Shown: positions 26,558 to 35,358, counted from the stretch's first letter. The stretch: 64,000 bases of DNA from Phyllobacterium myrsinacearum (GCF_014138285.1 NZ_JACGXN010000013.1:1-64000); one strand, 5' to 3'. The notes: generated by a model from the sequence alone, not told the origin. Made by a program: numbers and translations.

Positions 26558-27195
26558 GACGCGCTCCCCTCCATCTTGTCTGATCCGGCGGATGCAGCCA
26601 GCTTGGCGCGCGCGGCAGCAAGTCGACTCATCACCGTACCAATCGGTATTTCGAGAAGCTCCGCGACTTCGCGATAGGAAAGTTCTTCCACATAGGCAAG
26701 GAAAACCACGGTTCTTTGCGCCTCTGGCAAAGCCTGAACCTGATGGAGTACCTGATTGGCAAAAATGTGGGTTTCCGTATCCCTTGCGCCGTCAAAGACG
26801 AGGGTTTCATCCGCGTCGACAAAACCCTGTCCCATCCTCACACGGCGGGAGCGAACCTCATTGAGCCATATGGAATGAAGAATTGAAAACAGCCACCGAT
26901 CGAGTCGCGTACCAGGTGCAAACTGATTTGCCCGTTCCAGCGCCCGCACACAGGTCGCCTGCACAAGGTCATCAGCCACGTCACGCTGGTGGGACAAAAC
27001 CACAGCGTAGCGCCAGAGCCGCGTAAGGTGTTGGGATAGCCCCGCCCTGATTTCCTGCTCGTTTGCGATGGTCGCCTCCGCATCGGACCGGGAAACTCGG
27101 TCCGATGACTCTCTGCTACGCTTGGCCCGACTATAAGCAGGAACCGCAGGATATGCGACAGACATGATGAAACCTGTTTGATTTGTCATGGTCAT
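26554..27195 (-). CDS. ECF-type RNA polymerase sigma factor
   Basis: About 213 residues from the ATG at 27195; a TTG at 27213 and an ATG at 27189 are alternatives. Region 2 (YAVVLSHQRDVADDLVQATCVRALERANQFAPGTRLDRWLFSILHSIWLNEVRSRR) and region 4 (LPEAQRTVVFLAYVEELSYREVAELLEIPIGTVMSRLAAARAKL) are complete with a short linker. It directs transcription of a stress regulon once its anti-sigma is inactivated; the signal is unknown. The TPR gene lies 34 bases upstream on the same strand and is probably in the same transcript. Confidence 0.92.
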   Translation of the reverse strand: MTMTNQTGFIMSVAYPAVPAYSRAKRSRESSDRVSRSDAEATIANEQEIRAGLSQHLTRLWRYAVVLSHQRDVADDLVQATCVRALERANQFAPGTRLDRWLFSILHSIWLNEVRSRRVRMGQGFVDADETLVFDGARDTETHIFANQVLHQVQALPEAQRTVVFLAYVEELSYREVAELLEIPIGTVMSRLAAARAKLAASAGSDKMEGSAS

Positions 27196-27229
27196 CTGCG
27201 GATCCCGCTTCAATCAGGCGCTTCCTTCC

Positions 27230-27784
27230 TCACATCTTTGACGGATTTTCGATCGCCTCGGCCAGATCGCGATATTCCTCGCAGTCTGTACCGCAGATGC
27301 CCTTGATCCTGGCAAGCTGGTCCTTGGCAAGATCAAGATGACCCTTGATCACATATGCTTCGCCAAGATATTCGCGCACCTTCGCGTATTGCGGGTCAAG
27401 CTGAACGGATTTCATATAATAACCGATACCCTCGTCGGTACGCCCAAGTTTGCGCGTGGCATAGCCGCGATAGTTGAGCGCAACGGCGGTATTCGGATTC
27501 TTCAATGTATCGAGTATGGAAAGCGCTTCTTCATAGCGTCCGGCTTCGGCAAGCGCATAGGCATAGCTTGTCAGATCGGAGTCCGGCAGCAGACTGCCTT
27601 CCTGTTTCACGCATTTCTTGGTTTTCGAATTCCAGACTTCGCCCTTCGGGCAAGTCGGTGTGGTGCTTGTATCTTCGCCGGCGGCATAAACAGGGCCGGA
27701 AAAAGCGGCGGCCGCAAGGCAAGCGCCAAACAGGGCTGCTGTATAAATCCGGACGGCGGATCGCGAATTGGCTCTATTCATCAT
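27230..27784 (-). CDS. Exported TPR-repeat protein
   Basis: 184 residues from the ATG at 27784, chosen because AGGAGAG lies 7 bases upstream; the open frame reaches further but without support. A signal peptide ends near VYAAG (residue 34). A short Cys pair (CPKGEVWNSKTKKC) follows and then at least three TPR-like helices pairs (YAYALAEAGRYEEALSILDTL, NYRGYATRKLGRTDEGIGYYMKSVQLDPQ, REYLGEAYVIKGHLDLAKDQLARIK). TPR proteins mediate protein contacts. Being first in the sigma/anti-sigma transcript, it may take part in signal sensing, which is inference. Confidence 0.85.
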   Translation of the reverse strand: MMNRANSRSAVRIYTAALFGACLAAAAFSGPVYAAGEDTSTTPTCPKGEVWNSKTKKCVKQEGSLLPDSDLTSYAYALAEAGRYEEALSILDTLKNPNTAVALNYRGYATRKLGRTDEGIGYYMKSVQLDPQYAKVREYLGEAYVIKGHLDLAKDQLARIKGICGTDCEEYRDLAEAIENPSKM

Positions 27785-27902
27785 GACGTTCTCTCCTGCA
27801 TCAAAACGACTACGATGAGAGAACACGCCAAGTCTCCGTTTTATTCGGCTGCTGGTAAAACTTGTTCTGCAACAAAATTTCAGAAAACGAAAAATTCCAA
27901 CC

Positions 27903-27946
27903 AAAATTGTCCATGACATTCGTTGCGGGACTTAAAATTGTCCATG
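27903..27946. promoter_or_regulatory. 13-bp direct repeats between divergent TPR and Tim44-like genes
   Basis: The 13-bp sequence AAAATTGTCCATG occurs exactly at 27903-27915 and again at 27934-27946, 31 bp apart (close to three helical turns), 61 bases before the Tim44-like start. It looks like a tandem protein-binding site serving one or both divergent transcripts. Confidence 0.45.
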
Positions 27947-28006
27947 CCGCTCTCTATATGCGATGCGAGTGCCCAAATTAGGCCGGGTGCGTAACAGGAG
28001 AAACTA

Positions 28007-29029
28007 ATGTCTGGCACTGCTTCCCGCATCATTCGCATCGTTGTGTTGCTCGTTCTGGCTTTGGCGGTGACGCTCAGTGCCTTTGATATTGCCGACGCAC
28101 GGCGAGCTGGCGGCGGATTTGGCAGCCGTGGTACGCGCACCTTTGATGCGCCTGCGACGACCCGGACTGCACCCTCTCCTGCAGCGCCCATCGAAAGAAC
28201 GATGACACCACGCACGCAAACCAATCAGCCTTCGGCGATGCAACCGCAGATGAATACGCAGCGCCCGGGTTTCTTCAGCGGTTTCGGCCGATCCATGATC
28301 GGTGGCCTGCTGGTTGGCGGTCTCATCGGCACGCTGCTTGGCCACGGTTTTGGTGGTGGCTTTGGTTTCCTCGGCATGCTGTTGCAGATCGGACTGGTGA
28401 TCGGCGCGGTCATGTTGGCCATGCGGTTCTTTGCCCAGCGTCGGCAATCGCCTGCGACGGCATCGGGTCCGGCATTCAATCAGGCCTTCGGCCGCGCAGC
28501 GGATCCTTCCGCATCCCCCTCATTCCGTATTCCAAGCATTGGATCGGCGATGGGTACAGGTTCTTCGGGTTCAGGTTCTGCTGCTCCAAGGGCTGCGCCT
28601 GTGCAGTCTTCGCAATCGTCGGATGAACTTGGTCTTTCGCAGCAGGACCTCGATCGGTTCGAACAGCTTCTGACCGGCGTTCAGACGGCATACGGTACGG
28701 AAAATTATGCGGTTCTGCGGACACTGACGACACCGGAAGCTATGTCCTATCTTGCTGAGGAACTCGGTGAGAATGCCACAAACGGCGTGCGCAACAGCGT
28801 TTCTGACGTCAAACTGCTTCAGGGTGACATCGCCGAGTCATGGCGCGAAGAAAATGCGGAGTACGCAACTCTGGCCATGCGCTATTCCAGCATTGATGCA
28901 ATGCTCGACCGTACGACAGGCAAACTTGTCGATGGCGACAACACCAAGGCCACGGAAACGACTGAGGTCTGGACCTTTGTTCGCAAGAACGGCGAAGAAT
29001 GGAAGCTGTCGGCTATACAGTCTGCCTGA
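28007..29029 (+). CDS. Tim44-like domain membrane protein
   Basis: 340 residues. A signal sequence or first membrane helix (residues 8-30), a proline/threonine-rich linker, two glycine-rich hydrophobic segments (about residues 95-115 and 120-140, with GGLLVGGLIGTLLGHGFGGGFG) and a C-terminal Tim44-like domain of about 130 residues (GLSQQDLDRFEQLLTGVQTAYGTEN to the end). Bacterial Tim44-domain proteins are inner-membrane anchored and mostly uncharacterised. It is a single-gene transcript ending in a strong hairpin. Confidence 0.87.
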   Translation: MSGTASRIIRIVVLLVLALAVTLSAFDIADARRAGGGFGSRGTRTFDAPATTRTAPSPAAPIERTMTPRTQTNQPSAMQPQMNTQRPGFFSGFGRSMIGGLLVGGLIGTLLGHGFGGGFGFLGMLLQIGLVIGAVMLAMRFFAQRRQSPATASGPAFNQAFGRAADPSASPSFRIPSIGSAMGTGSSGSGSAAPRAAPVQSSQSSDELGLSQQDLDRFEQLLTGVQTAYGTENYAVLRTLTTPEAMSYLAEELGENATNGVRNSVSDVKLLQGDIAESWREENAEYATLAMRYSSIDAMLDRTTGKLVDGDNTKATETTEVWTFVRKNGEEWKLSAIQSA

Positions 29030-29047
29030 TAGCGCCATACAAATAAC

Positions 29048-29084
29048 AACCGGCGCAGAAGCCTTGCTTCCGCGCCGGTTTTGA
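29048..29084. terminator. Bidirectional terminator
   Basis: AACCGGCGC-A-GAAGC pairs with GCTTC-C-GCGCCGGTT (14 bp plus one mismatch) over a 3-base loop, followed by TTTGATT. It sits between the convergent Tim44-like and COG4315-type genes. Confidence 0.75.
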
Positions 29085-29107
29085 TTCTGCAACAAACCCG
29101 CTATGGG

Positions 29108-29488
29108 TTACTTCACAACGTGCCAGACGCCACCGACGCCATCGCCGGTTGTCTCGCCTTCCTTTGTGTCTTTGGCAAATGTGTAGAGCGGCTTGCCATC
29201 ATAGGCCCACATGTCCTTGCCGTCAGAGGCTTTGACGAGCGACCATTTGCCTTCAGCTTTTGCCTTGGCATCCGCGTGGAAAGCCGGCCACTTCTTCAGG
29301 CAATCTGCATCACAGTTGGATTTGCCTTTTGCATCTTTGTCGAACGTGTAAAGCGTCAAGCCCTTTTCGGTCGCCAATACCTTGCCCGCTTTTGTTTCCA
29401 CCGTTTTGGCCGGTTCGGCAGCAAATGCTGTCAGGGTGGTTGCAGCCAGAAGACCCATGGCAATCAGCAGCGTTTTCATTGATTTCAC
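29108..29488 (-). CDS. Exported Y-x4-D repeat protein (COG4315 type)
   Basis: 126 residues with a signal peptide ending at AFAAE near residue 24. Two copies of the secreted Y-x4-D repeat are visible: LYTFDKDAKGKSNC with the D-C pair DADCLKKWPAF, and PLYTFAKDTKEGETTGDG. Proteins of this group are periplasmic or lipoproteins of unknown function, some linked to respiratory or haem proteins. It stands alone, converging on the Tim44-like gene. Confidence 0.85.
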   Translation of the reverse strand: MKSMKTLLIAMGLLAATTLTAFAAEPAKTVETKAGKVLATEKGLTLYTFDKDAKGKSNCDADCLKKWPAFHADAKAKAEGKWSLVKASDGKDMWAYDGKPLYTFAKDTKEGETTGDGVGGVWHVVK

Positions 29489-29766
29489 TCCCTTATCGGT
29501 TTGACCGGCGAAACACCGGCATTCCCGTTTTACGCGAACGTTGTTCGCAGCTCATGACGATGCGACCTATTCTGATCCGAATTGAGGCAGCGGAAAACAA
29601 ACAGCGGAACGGCGATTGGTAAGCACGCTAAAACAGCGTATTGGTTATTTCGATCTCGATATAAGCTGGACATGACCTGCCCGCAAAAAACCGAGATTTG
29701 ATCTTATCTGCCCGTCATACCGGATTGCGATGCCGGCTCCGAACATTCAAAGTAATGATCTGACAA

Positions 29767-30423
29767 ATGCGACTGCTGCTTGTTGAAGATGACATGATGC
29801 TTGGCTCTTCGTTGAAGAAGGCGTTGGAAAAGCATGCCTATGGCGTGGATTGGATGCAGGACGGAGAGTCCGGACTGGCCGCATTGCAGGATTCGAGTTT
29901 TGCTGTTGTCATTCTTGACGTAAACCTGCCCAGGATGAGCGGTCTTGAAGTGCTCAGGGCTGCGCGACGCGACAAGAATCTTGTTCCCATCCTGCTATTG
30001 ACCGCACGAGACACGCCACTGCACAAGGTGGAGGGCCTGGACAGCGGCGCGGATGATTATCTGGTCAAACCGTTTGACCTCGATGAATTGCTGGCACGGT
30101 TGCGCGCGCTTGTCCGCCGGAGTGAAGGCCGGGTGGACACCATCCTCAGATGCGCCGACGTGGAAGTGGACCCGGCTGCCAAAGTGGTACGCAAGGCATC
30201 AAACCAGGTCATGATGACCGCGAAGGAGTTTCAGCTTCTGAAACTGTTGATGGAGCGCGCCGGTAAATACGTTACCAAGAGCGATATAGAATATGCGCTC
30301 TACAGCGCAGAGAGCGCAGTCGAGAGCAACACAACCGAAGTCACGATCTATAATCTGCGCAAGAAGCTGGGCAGCGACTTCATTAAATCCATCCGTGGTG
30401 TGGGCTACATGGTGGATGCATGA
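29767..30423 (+). CDS. OmpR-family response regulator (TctD/QseB-like)
   Basis: 218 residues. Receiver domain with acidic pocket E7-D8-D9, phospho-acceptor Asp51 (VVILDVNLPRMSG) and the conserved K (VKPFDLDELLARLRALVRR), followed by an OmpR-type winged helix (VMMTAKEFQLLKLLMERAGKYVTKSDIEYALYS, IRGVGYMVDA). It overlaps the histidine kinase gene by an ATGA. An 11-bp tandem repeat of the OmpR-family type lies in front of the eight-gene block downstream of the kinase, which suggests that block as its target. Confidence 0.93.
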   Translation: MRLLLVEDDMMLGSSLKKALEKHAYGVDWMQDGESGLAALQDSSFAVVILDVNLPRMSGLEVLRAARRDKNLVPILLLTARDTPLHKVEGLDSGADDYLVKPFDLDELLARLRALVRRSEGRVDTILRCADVEVDPAAKVVRKASNQVMMTAKEFQLLKLLMERAGKYVTKSDIEYALYSAESAVESNTTEVTIYNLRKKLGSDFIKSIRGVGYMVDA

Positions 30424-31799
30424 GCAGACCCACCCTCACCCGGAAACTCTTTTTCCGGATTACGCCGACAATCCTCATTACCATGGCAATCATCGGTGGT
30501 TTTGCGTTCAACAGTGCCACCCGCGAAATCAATAATGTCTATGACGCGCAGCTGATCAACGATGCCAATGTGCTGTGGATGCTGCTGCACAATGAATTTG
30601 ACGAGGAGCCGCGGGATGCTCCGCCGAAGCAGATTGCCGACATCGATTTCAACATGGGCAATCAGCTGGCACTCAACGAAGACGCCGATGATTATGCTGA
30701 CGCGCATATGTTCCGGGCATGGAAGGACAACAAGATCGTCCTTTTCTCGGGATCAACCTTTCCAGCGGAAATTCCGCTGCAAAGAGCAGGTTTCACCAAT
30801 GTTCACTACGACAGCGAGCAGTGGCGGATTTACTCCCTGCCCATTCCCGAAACGCAGATCGTGATCGAGGTGGCGGAAAAGATCGCCATGCGCCAGACGC
30901 TGGTGTCGAACATTCTGCTCAACCTTATTTTCCCGCTGCTCATCCTCATTCCCCTGATCGCCCTTCTGATCTGGTTTGGCATCAACAGCGGCTTGAGCAC
31001 GATCCGCATGCTGGTGCAGCAGATCCGCAGCCGGTCACCGGATGATCTGTCCGCCATTCCCGTCGACACGCTGCCAAGGGATCTTTCCCCGCTCGGCCGG
31101 TCGATCAATCAGCTGCTTGAGGATTTGGATGACTCGCTGAAAGCCGAACGGCGGTTCGCTGACCATGCGGCACATCAGTTGCGTACACCACAAGCCGCCC
31201 TCAAACTGCTTTTGCAGATGCTGGCGCAGGCGGACAGCGAGAAAGAGCGGCAGGCTATCATCAGCGACCTCGTTGTCAGCAATGAAAAAGCCACCTACCT
31301 CATCGAACAATTGCTGCGCGCGGCACGCGTGAGCCACCAACCGATGCAACTGCAGCCAGTCGCCTTGTATAGTACCGTGGCCTCCGTGGTCGCTGAAATG
31401 GGAAATCTGATAACTGCCAAGCAATTGGATACTTCACTCGATGGCGATGAAAAGGCGCTGGTGCGGGCAGACGAGCCCCTGCTGCGACTCATGGTCAGCA
31501 ATCTGATCGAGAATGCAGTCAAATACACGCCATCGGGCGGGCGAATTCGCGTCGGTGTTACGCTTGCCAACAATTTCTGGCGTCTGTCCATTTCCGACAG
31601 CGGCCCCGGAATCGCCGAGCATCACCGGGAAGCCGTGTTCCAGCGATTCTATCGTGTCGACACGCCGCAGATCGAGGGAACAGGTCTCGGATTGACGATT
31701 GTCGCTGATATTATCAAGCGGCTTTCCGGCACGATAGCTTTGAAATCACCGGCATCAGGCAAGGGTTTGCTCGTCGAAGTTCTTCTACCAAAAGCATAA
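30420..31799 (+). CDS. Sensor histidine kinase (TctE-like)
   Basis: 459 residues. Two membrane helices (about residues 12-32 and 166-190) enclose a periplasmic sensor domain of about 130 residues (2CSK_N type). Then come a HAMP-like linker, the H box ADHAAHQLRTPQAALK with phospho-accepting His252, and the ATPase domain with N (LIENAVKYTPSGG), D-x-G-x-G (ISDSGPGIAEHH) and G (GTGLGLTIV) boxes. It is co-transcribed with its response regulator. TctE relatives sense tricarboxylates, but the ligand here is not predictable. Confidence 0.93.
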   Translation: MSRPTLTRKLFFRITPTILITMAIIGGFAFNSATREINNVYDAQLINDANVLWMLLHNEFDEEPRDAPPKQIADIDFNMGNQLALNEDADDYADAHMFRAWKDNKIVLFSGSTFPAEIPLQRAGFTNVHYDSEQWRIYSLPIPETQIVIEVAEKIAMRQTLVSNILLNLIFPLLILIPLIALLIWFGINSGLSTIRMLVQQIRSRSPDDLSAIPVDTLPRDLSPLGRSINQLLEDLDDSLKAERRFADHAAHQLRTPQAALKLLLQMLAQADSEKERQAIISDLVVSNEKATYLIEQLLRAARVSHQPMQLQPVALYSTVASVVAEMGNLITAKQLDTSLDGDEKALVRADEPLLRLMVSNLIENAVKYTPSGGRIRVGVTLANNFWRLSISDSGPGIAEHHREAVFQRFYRVDTPQIEGTGLGLTIVADIIKRLSGTIALKSPASGKGLLVEVLLPKA

Positions 31800-31844
31800 T
31801 TTCGTAGCGTCCAAGTAAGCCTGAATGCCTTTGTTGATTTCAGT

Positions 31845-31866
31845 TTGGCATCATCTTGGCATAATT
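31845..31866 (+). promoter_or_regulatory. 11-bp tandem repeat, candidate OmpR-family operator
   Basis: TTGGCATcATc at 31845-31855 is followed without gap by TTGGCATaATt at 31856-31866 (9 of 11 identical). Tandem half-sites with an 11-bp period are the usual target of OmpR/PhoB-type regulators. The site lies 56 bases before the first gene of the eight-gene block and 46 bases after the kinase stop. Control by the upstream two-component system is inferred. Confidence 0.55.
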
Positions 31867-31921
31867 TAGCAATCAGCCCTGAATGCTAGAAGCTCCTCAC
31901 ATTCGCACGAGGAGTGTCTGC

Positions 31922-32605
31922 ATGCATGTATTTTGTGATTTCGACGGGACCATTTCCCTCGAAGACGCCACAGACTTCATACTGGATCGATTGGCCAGCC
32001 CGAAATGGGAAGACATCGAACAGGAATGGAAGCAGGGCCTCATCGGTTCCGCCGAATGCATGGCGCGTCAGATTGCCCTGATCCAGGCCACGAACCAGGA
32101 ATTGGACAGCGCACTTGACGATATCGCCATCGACCCGACCTTTCCCGCTTTCATCGACTTTTGCTGGGCTCAAGGCATTCCTGTCACCATCATCAGCGAC
32201 GGCGTTGACTACTTCATCAAGCGTATCCTTGCCCGCTACAATCTGGATTATCTGCCCGTCATCGCCAACAAGCTGACCATCAGCGGCATGAACGGCCATA
32301 CACGGTATCAACTGAGCTCACCCTACAGCGATGCCGACTGTTCTTCAGCGGCAGGTGTCTGCAAATGCCGCTCGGTCGAAGCCTTCGATACACGTGTCTA
32401 TATCGGCGACGGCCGTTCTGATTTCTGCGTCTCCGATAAGCCGGAACTGGTTTTCGCCAAAGACAAGCTTGCCGATTTCTGCACTGAGCGCGCCATTCCG
32501 TTCGTCGGCTATCAGAATTTTTCCGACCTTACCCAGAGCCTGAAAAATGCACTCCCCGGTTTCAACCGCCACCTACAGAGTGCTCCCCGCTACGCCACAG
32601 CGTAG
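31922..32605 (+). CDS. HAD-IB family phosphatase (MtnX-like)
   Basis: 227 residues from the ATG at 31922, which has a GAGGAG site 7 bases upstream; the frame extends 13 codons further without support. HAD motif I is CDFDGTIS (Asp nucleophile, residues 4-11), motif II Ser in TIISDGVD, motif III/IV in YIGDGRSDFCVS. The helical cap is short, as in MtnX, SerB and PHOSPHO1-like enzymes, which remove phosphate from small phosphorylated metabolites, including phospho-amino alcohols. It is the first gene of the eight-gene block. Substrate unknown. Confidence 0.88.
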   Translation: MHVFCDFDGTISLEDATDFILDRLASPKWEDIEQEWKQGLIGSAECMARQIALIQATNQELDSALDDIAIDPTFPAFIDFCWAQGIPVTIISDGVDYFIKRILARYNLDYLPVIANKLTISGMNGHTRYQLSSPYSDADCSSAAGVCKCRSVEAFDTRVYIGDGRSDFCVSDKPELVFAKDKLADFCTERAIPFVGYQNFSDLTQSLKNALPGFNRHLQSAPRYATA

Positions 32606-32628
32606 TTTGACAACAGAAGAGAATCTTC

Positions 32629-34050
32629 ATGAAAACCAACCTTGCTATCAAGCAGAATGATAATGCTGCGTCACAGCAGATATCCGAAGCCGAACTTCGT
32701 GCCCTTGAGCAGGAATACTGCTCGCATGGTGACACGGTCCACTACACCGACCATCCGATGTTCTTCGATCGCTGCGAAGGTTCCTACGTCTATGATGCGA
32801 AGGATACCCCCTTCCTCGATCTGCAGATGTGGTATTCGGCCGTCAATTTCGGCTATCGCAATCCACGCCTGAACGCTGCCGCGCACCGTCAGCTGGATAC
32901 GCTGCCTCAGGTAGCGTCGCAGTATCTGCATCGCGAGAAGGTTGAGCTGGCCGCCATGATCGCGCGCGATGCCGAGCGCAAGTTCGGTGCCAAGGGCCGT
33001 GTTCACTTCAATGTCGGCGGTTCACAGGCTGTTGAGGATTCCCTCAAGCTCGTCCGCAATTACACCGGTGGAAAAAGCCTGATGTTCGCCTTTGAAGGCG
33101 GCTATCACGGCCGAACGCTCGGCGCATCGGCTATCACATCCAGCTATCGTTATCGTCGGCGCTATGGACACTTTGGTGACCGCGCCCAGTTCATCGAATT
33201 CCCCTACCACTTCCGCGGCCCCAAGGGCATGAGCAAGGAAGAGTACGGTCATTACTGCGTCCAGAAATTCGCCCGCCTTTTCGAGAGTGAATATAATGGC
33301 GTATGGGATCCGAAAACCGGTAAGGCCGAATATGCCGCGTTTTATGTCGAACCCATTCAGGGCACCGGCGGTTATGTCATTCCGCCAATGAATTTCTTCA
33401 AGGAACTGAAGAAGGTTCTCGATGACCATGGCATTCTGCTTGTGGTCGACGAAATCCAGATGGGTGTCTACCGCACAGGCAAGCTGTGGTCGATCGAGCA
33501 TTTTGGCGTAACACCCGATGCGCTTGTATTCGGCAAGGCGATCACCAACGGCCTCAACCCGCTTTCCGGTGTCTGGGCCAAGGAAGAAATGATCAACCCC
33601 GGCATTTTCCCGCCCGGTTCCACACATTCGACATTTGCCAGCAATCCGATGGGGACAGCTGTTGCCCTCGAAACCATGAAAATGCTTGAAGAAGAAGACT
33701 TCGGTGCGGCAGTCATGGAAAAGGGTGCCTATTTCCTGGATGGCCTGAAGGAACTGCAAAAGCGTCACCCTACGATTGGCGATGTCGACGGGCTTGGCCT
33801 CGCGCTGCGTGTGGAGATTTGCAAGGAAGACGGCTTCACCCCTGACAAGGCGACGCTCGACTGGATGGCCGACGAAGGCATGAAGGGCGACCTGCTTGTC
33901 GGTGCCAAGGAGTATGGCCTGGTGCTGGATGTTGGTGGTTATTACAAGAATGTCATCACATTAGCTCCAAATCTTCTTATCACACATGAGGAAATCGATC
34001 TGGCTCTGAACTTGCTCGACCAGCTTTTCGTGCGCGCAGCCAAGAGATAA
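32629..34050 (+). CDS. Class III (omega-type) PLP aminotransferase
   Basis: 473 residues. The PLP-binding pattern is clear: FNVGGSQAVEDSLKLVR (phosphate loop), GGYHGRTLGASAIT, the VVDEIQMGVYRTGKLW segment with the Asp that pairs with the pyridine nitrogen, and the Schiff-base Lys303 in VFGKAITNGLNP. Relatives transaminate terminal amino groups of ornithine, diaminobutyrate, GABA or amino-alkyl compounds. An unusually long N-terminal region and the 30-residue insert after PYHFRGPKGM set it apart from the housekeeping enzymes. It starts 23 bases after the phosphatase stop. Confidence 0.92.
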   Translation: MKTNLAIKQNDNAASQQISEAELRALEQEYCSHGDTVHYTDHPMFFDRCEGSYVYDAKDTPFLDLQMWYSAVNFGYRNPRLNAAAHRQLDTLPQVASQYLHREKVELAAMIARDAERKFGAKGRVHFNVGGSQAVEDSLKLVRNYTGGKSLMFAFEGGYHGRTLGASAITSSYRYRRRYGHFGDRAQFIEFPYHFRGPKGMSKEEYGHYCVQKFARLFESEYNGVWDPKTGKAEYAAFYVEPIQGTGGYVIPPMNFFKELKKVLDDHGILLVVDEIQMGVYRTGKLWSIEHFGVTPDALVFGKAITNGLNPLSGVWAKEEMINPGIFPPGSTHSTFASNPMGTAVALETMKMLEEEDFGAAVMEKGAYFLDGLKELQKRHPTIGDVDGLGLALRVEICKEDGFTPDKATLDWMADEGMKGDLLVGAKEYGLVLDVGGYYKNVITLAPNLLITHEEIDLALNLLDQLFVRAAKR

Positions 34051-34054
34051 TCGA

Positions 34055-35008
34055 ATGCAACTCCTCCTTCTCCACCTCGATGATGCGCTGGAGTTGCAAC
34101 CAGACTTCGTGCGCGCCTGTATGCGAATGGGCGCGCGCCAGATTCGCGCGGAAGATCATGGCCGTGTCGTCCGCCTGTGGGGTCACCAGCCAGCAATAGA
34201 CGCACTTGGCGGCAATATCGCGCGGCATATTATCGGTGACCAGAAGAAACCGCATCTCTGCTTCATGGGATCGGGTGATTTCCACCACGTAACCGCCCTC
34301 CTCGTCGCTGCCGCGCTTGAAAACAATCCCGGTCCGGCAACGCTCGTCCATTTCGACAATCATCCGGACTGGGTACATTTCGGCAATGGCATGCATTGCG
34401 GGTCATGGATCAACCGCGCCCTGCAACATCCGGGGCTCGAGAAGATCGTGACGGTCGGCGTTTGCAGCGATGATCTGACGAGCCCTGAACGCAAAGGGGC
34501 AAACCTGTCTCTCTTGCAACAGGGTCGGCTGGAATTGTACCCGTATAGTCACGCGCCTAGCCGCGTCCGTAAGGATTACGGCAGCGGCGCAAGCTTCGAG
34601 CAGAAGAATGGCGTCCTGAACTGGAAGACTATCTCCGAGATCGGCGAAGAAAACTTCATCGACCAATTGCTGTCGCGGATCAAGACCGACGCGGTGTATC
34701 TGACGATCGACAAGGATGTTCTCGTCCATGACGATGCCATAACCAATTGGGATCAGGGGAAAATGCGCCTCCCCTATGTCCTGTCGCTGATTACGGAGAT
34801 CAGCAGGCGCCACCGGATCGTCGGCGCCGACGTGACCGGTGATTATTCGACACCATCCTATGCCGGCAACCTGTGGACGCAGTTTACCAAGCGTGCAGAA
34901 ATTTTCATCGATCAGCCACACACGACACCAGACCCCATAGCTACAACGAACATCAACAGCGCCGCCAATCATGCATTGCTGGAAGTTCTGTCGGAGGCAA
35001 TGGGATGA
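34055..35008 (+). CDS. Arginase/ureohydrolase-fold enzyme
   Basis: 317 residues. The manganese-site motifs of the arginase/HDAC fold are recognisable in a divergent form: GSGDFHH (for GGDHS), HFDNHPDW (for D-A-H-x-D), LTIDKDVLVHDD (for S-x-D-x-D-x-x-D-P) and the terminal GADVTGDYS. Four metal-binding Asp/His positions are thus kept. The family cleaves C-N bonds of guanidines (arginine, agmatine, formiminoglutamate) or of acylated amines. The unusual motifs suggest a different substrate. It starts 4 bases after the aminotransferase stop. Confidence 0.82.
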   Translation: MQLLLLHLDDALELQPDFVRACMRMGARQIRAEDHGRVVRLWGHQPAIDALGGNIARHIIGDQKKPHLCFMGSGDFHHVTALLVAAALENNPGPATLVHFDNHPDWVHFGNGMHCGSWINRALQHPGLEKIVTVGVCSDDLTSPERKGANLSLLQQGRLELYPYSHAPSRVRKDYGSGASFEQKNGVLNWKTISEIGEENFIDQLLSRIKTDAVYLTIDKDVLVHDDAITNWDQGKMRLPYVLSLITEISRRHRIVGADVTGDYSTPSYAGNLWTQFTKRAEIFIDQPHTTPDPIATTNINSAANHALLEVLSEAMG

Positions 35009-35358
35009 CCGGTACCCTTACGCCCCACATGCTTGCATTGATCGCATTCTGCATTCTTACAGAAACGGCACGCGAGGTTTGCTTCAAGCACTCCGCCGAC
35101 AACGAAGTGCTCTCCGCCGCTCTGGTCAAGCCCGTGACCTGGCTTGGCGTGATCTTCTGGGCGCTTGAATTGATCGGCTGGACTGTCGTGCTGGAGCATG
35201 TGCCGCTGTCGATCGCCTTTCCGCTCATGGCCCTGAGCTATGTCGTCATCGTGCTCGCCGGAGCATGGATATTCAAAGAACAAATCAACCTTCGCCACGC
35301 CGCCGGTGTGCTGTTCATCACAGCCGGTGTGGCTTGTGTAGGAGCAACAGGATTATGA
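35005..35358 (+). CDS. SMR/EamA-type four-helix membrane protein, subunit 1
   Basis: 117 residues, four predicted membrane helices (about residues 8-24, 40-63, 66-90, 95-114). The sequence pattern (WALELIGWTVVLEHVPLSIAFPLMALSYVVIVLAGAWIFKEQI) follows the small multidrug resistance/ArnE-ArnF type, with the conserved Glu in the first half (TETAREVCFK). Such half-sized proteins work as dimers, including heterodimers such as ArnE/ArnF (lipid flippase) or MdtI/MdtJ (spermidine). A second SMR gene ends this block, so a heterodimer is likely. It overlaps the arginase-fold gene by ATGA. Confidence 0.85.
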   Translation: MTGTLTPHMLALIAFCILTETAREVCFKHSADNEVLSAALVKPVTWLGVIFWALELIGWTVVLEHVPLSIAFPLMALSYVVIVLAGAWIFKEQINLRHAAGVLFITAGVACVGATGL

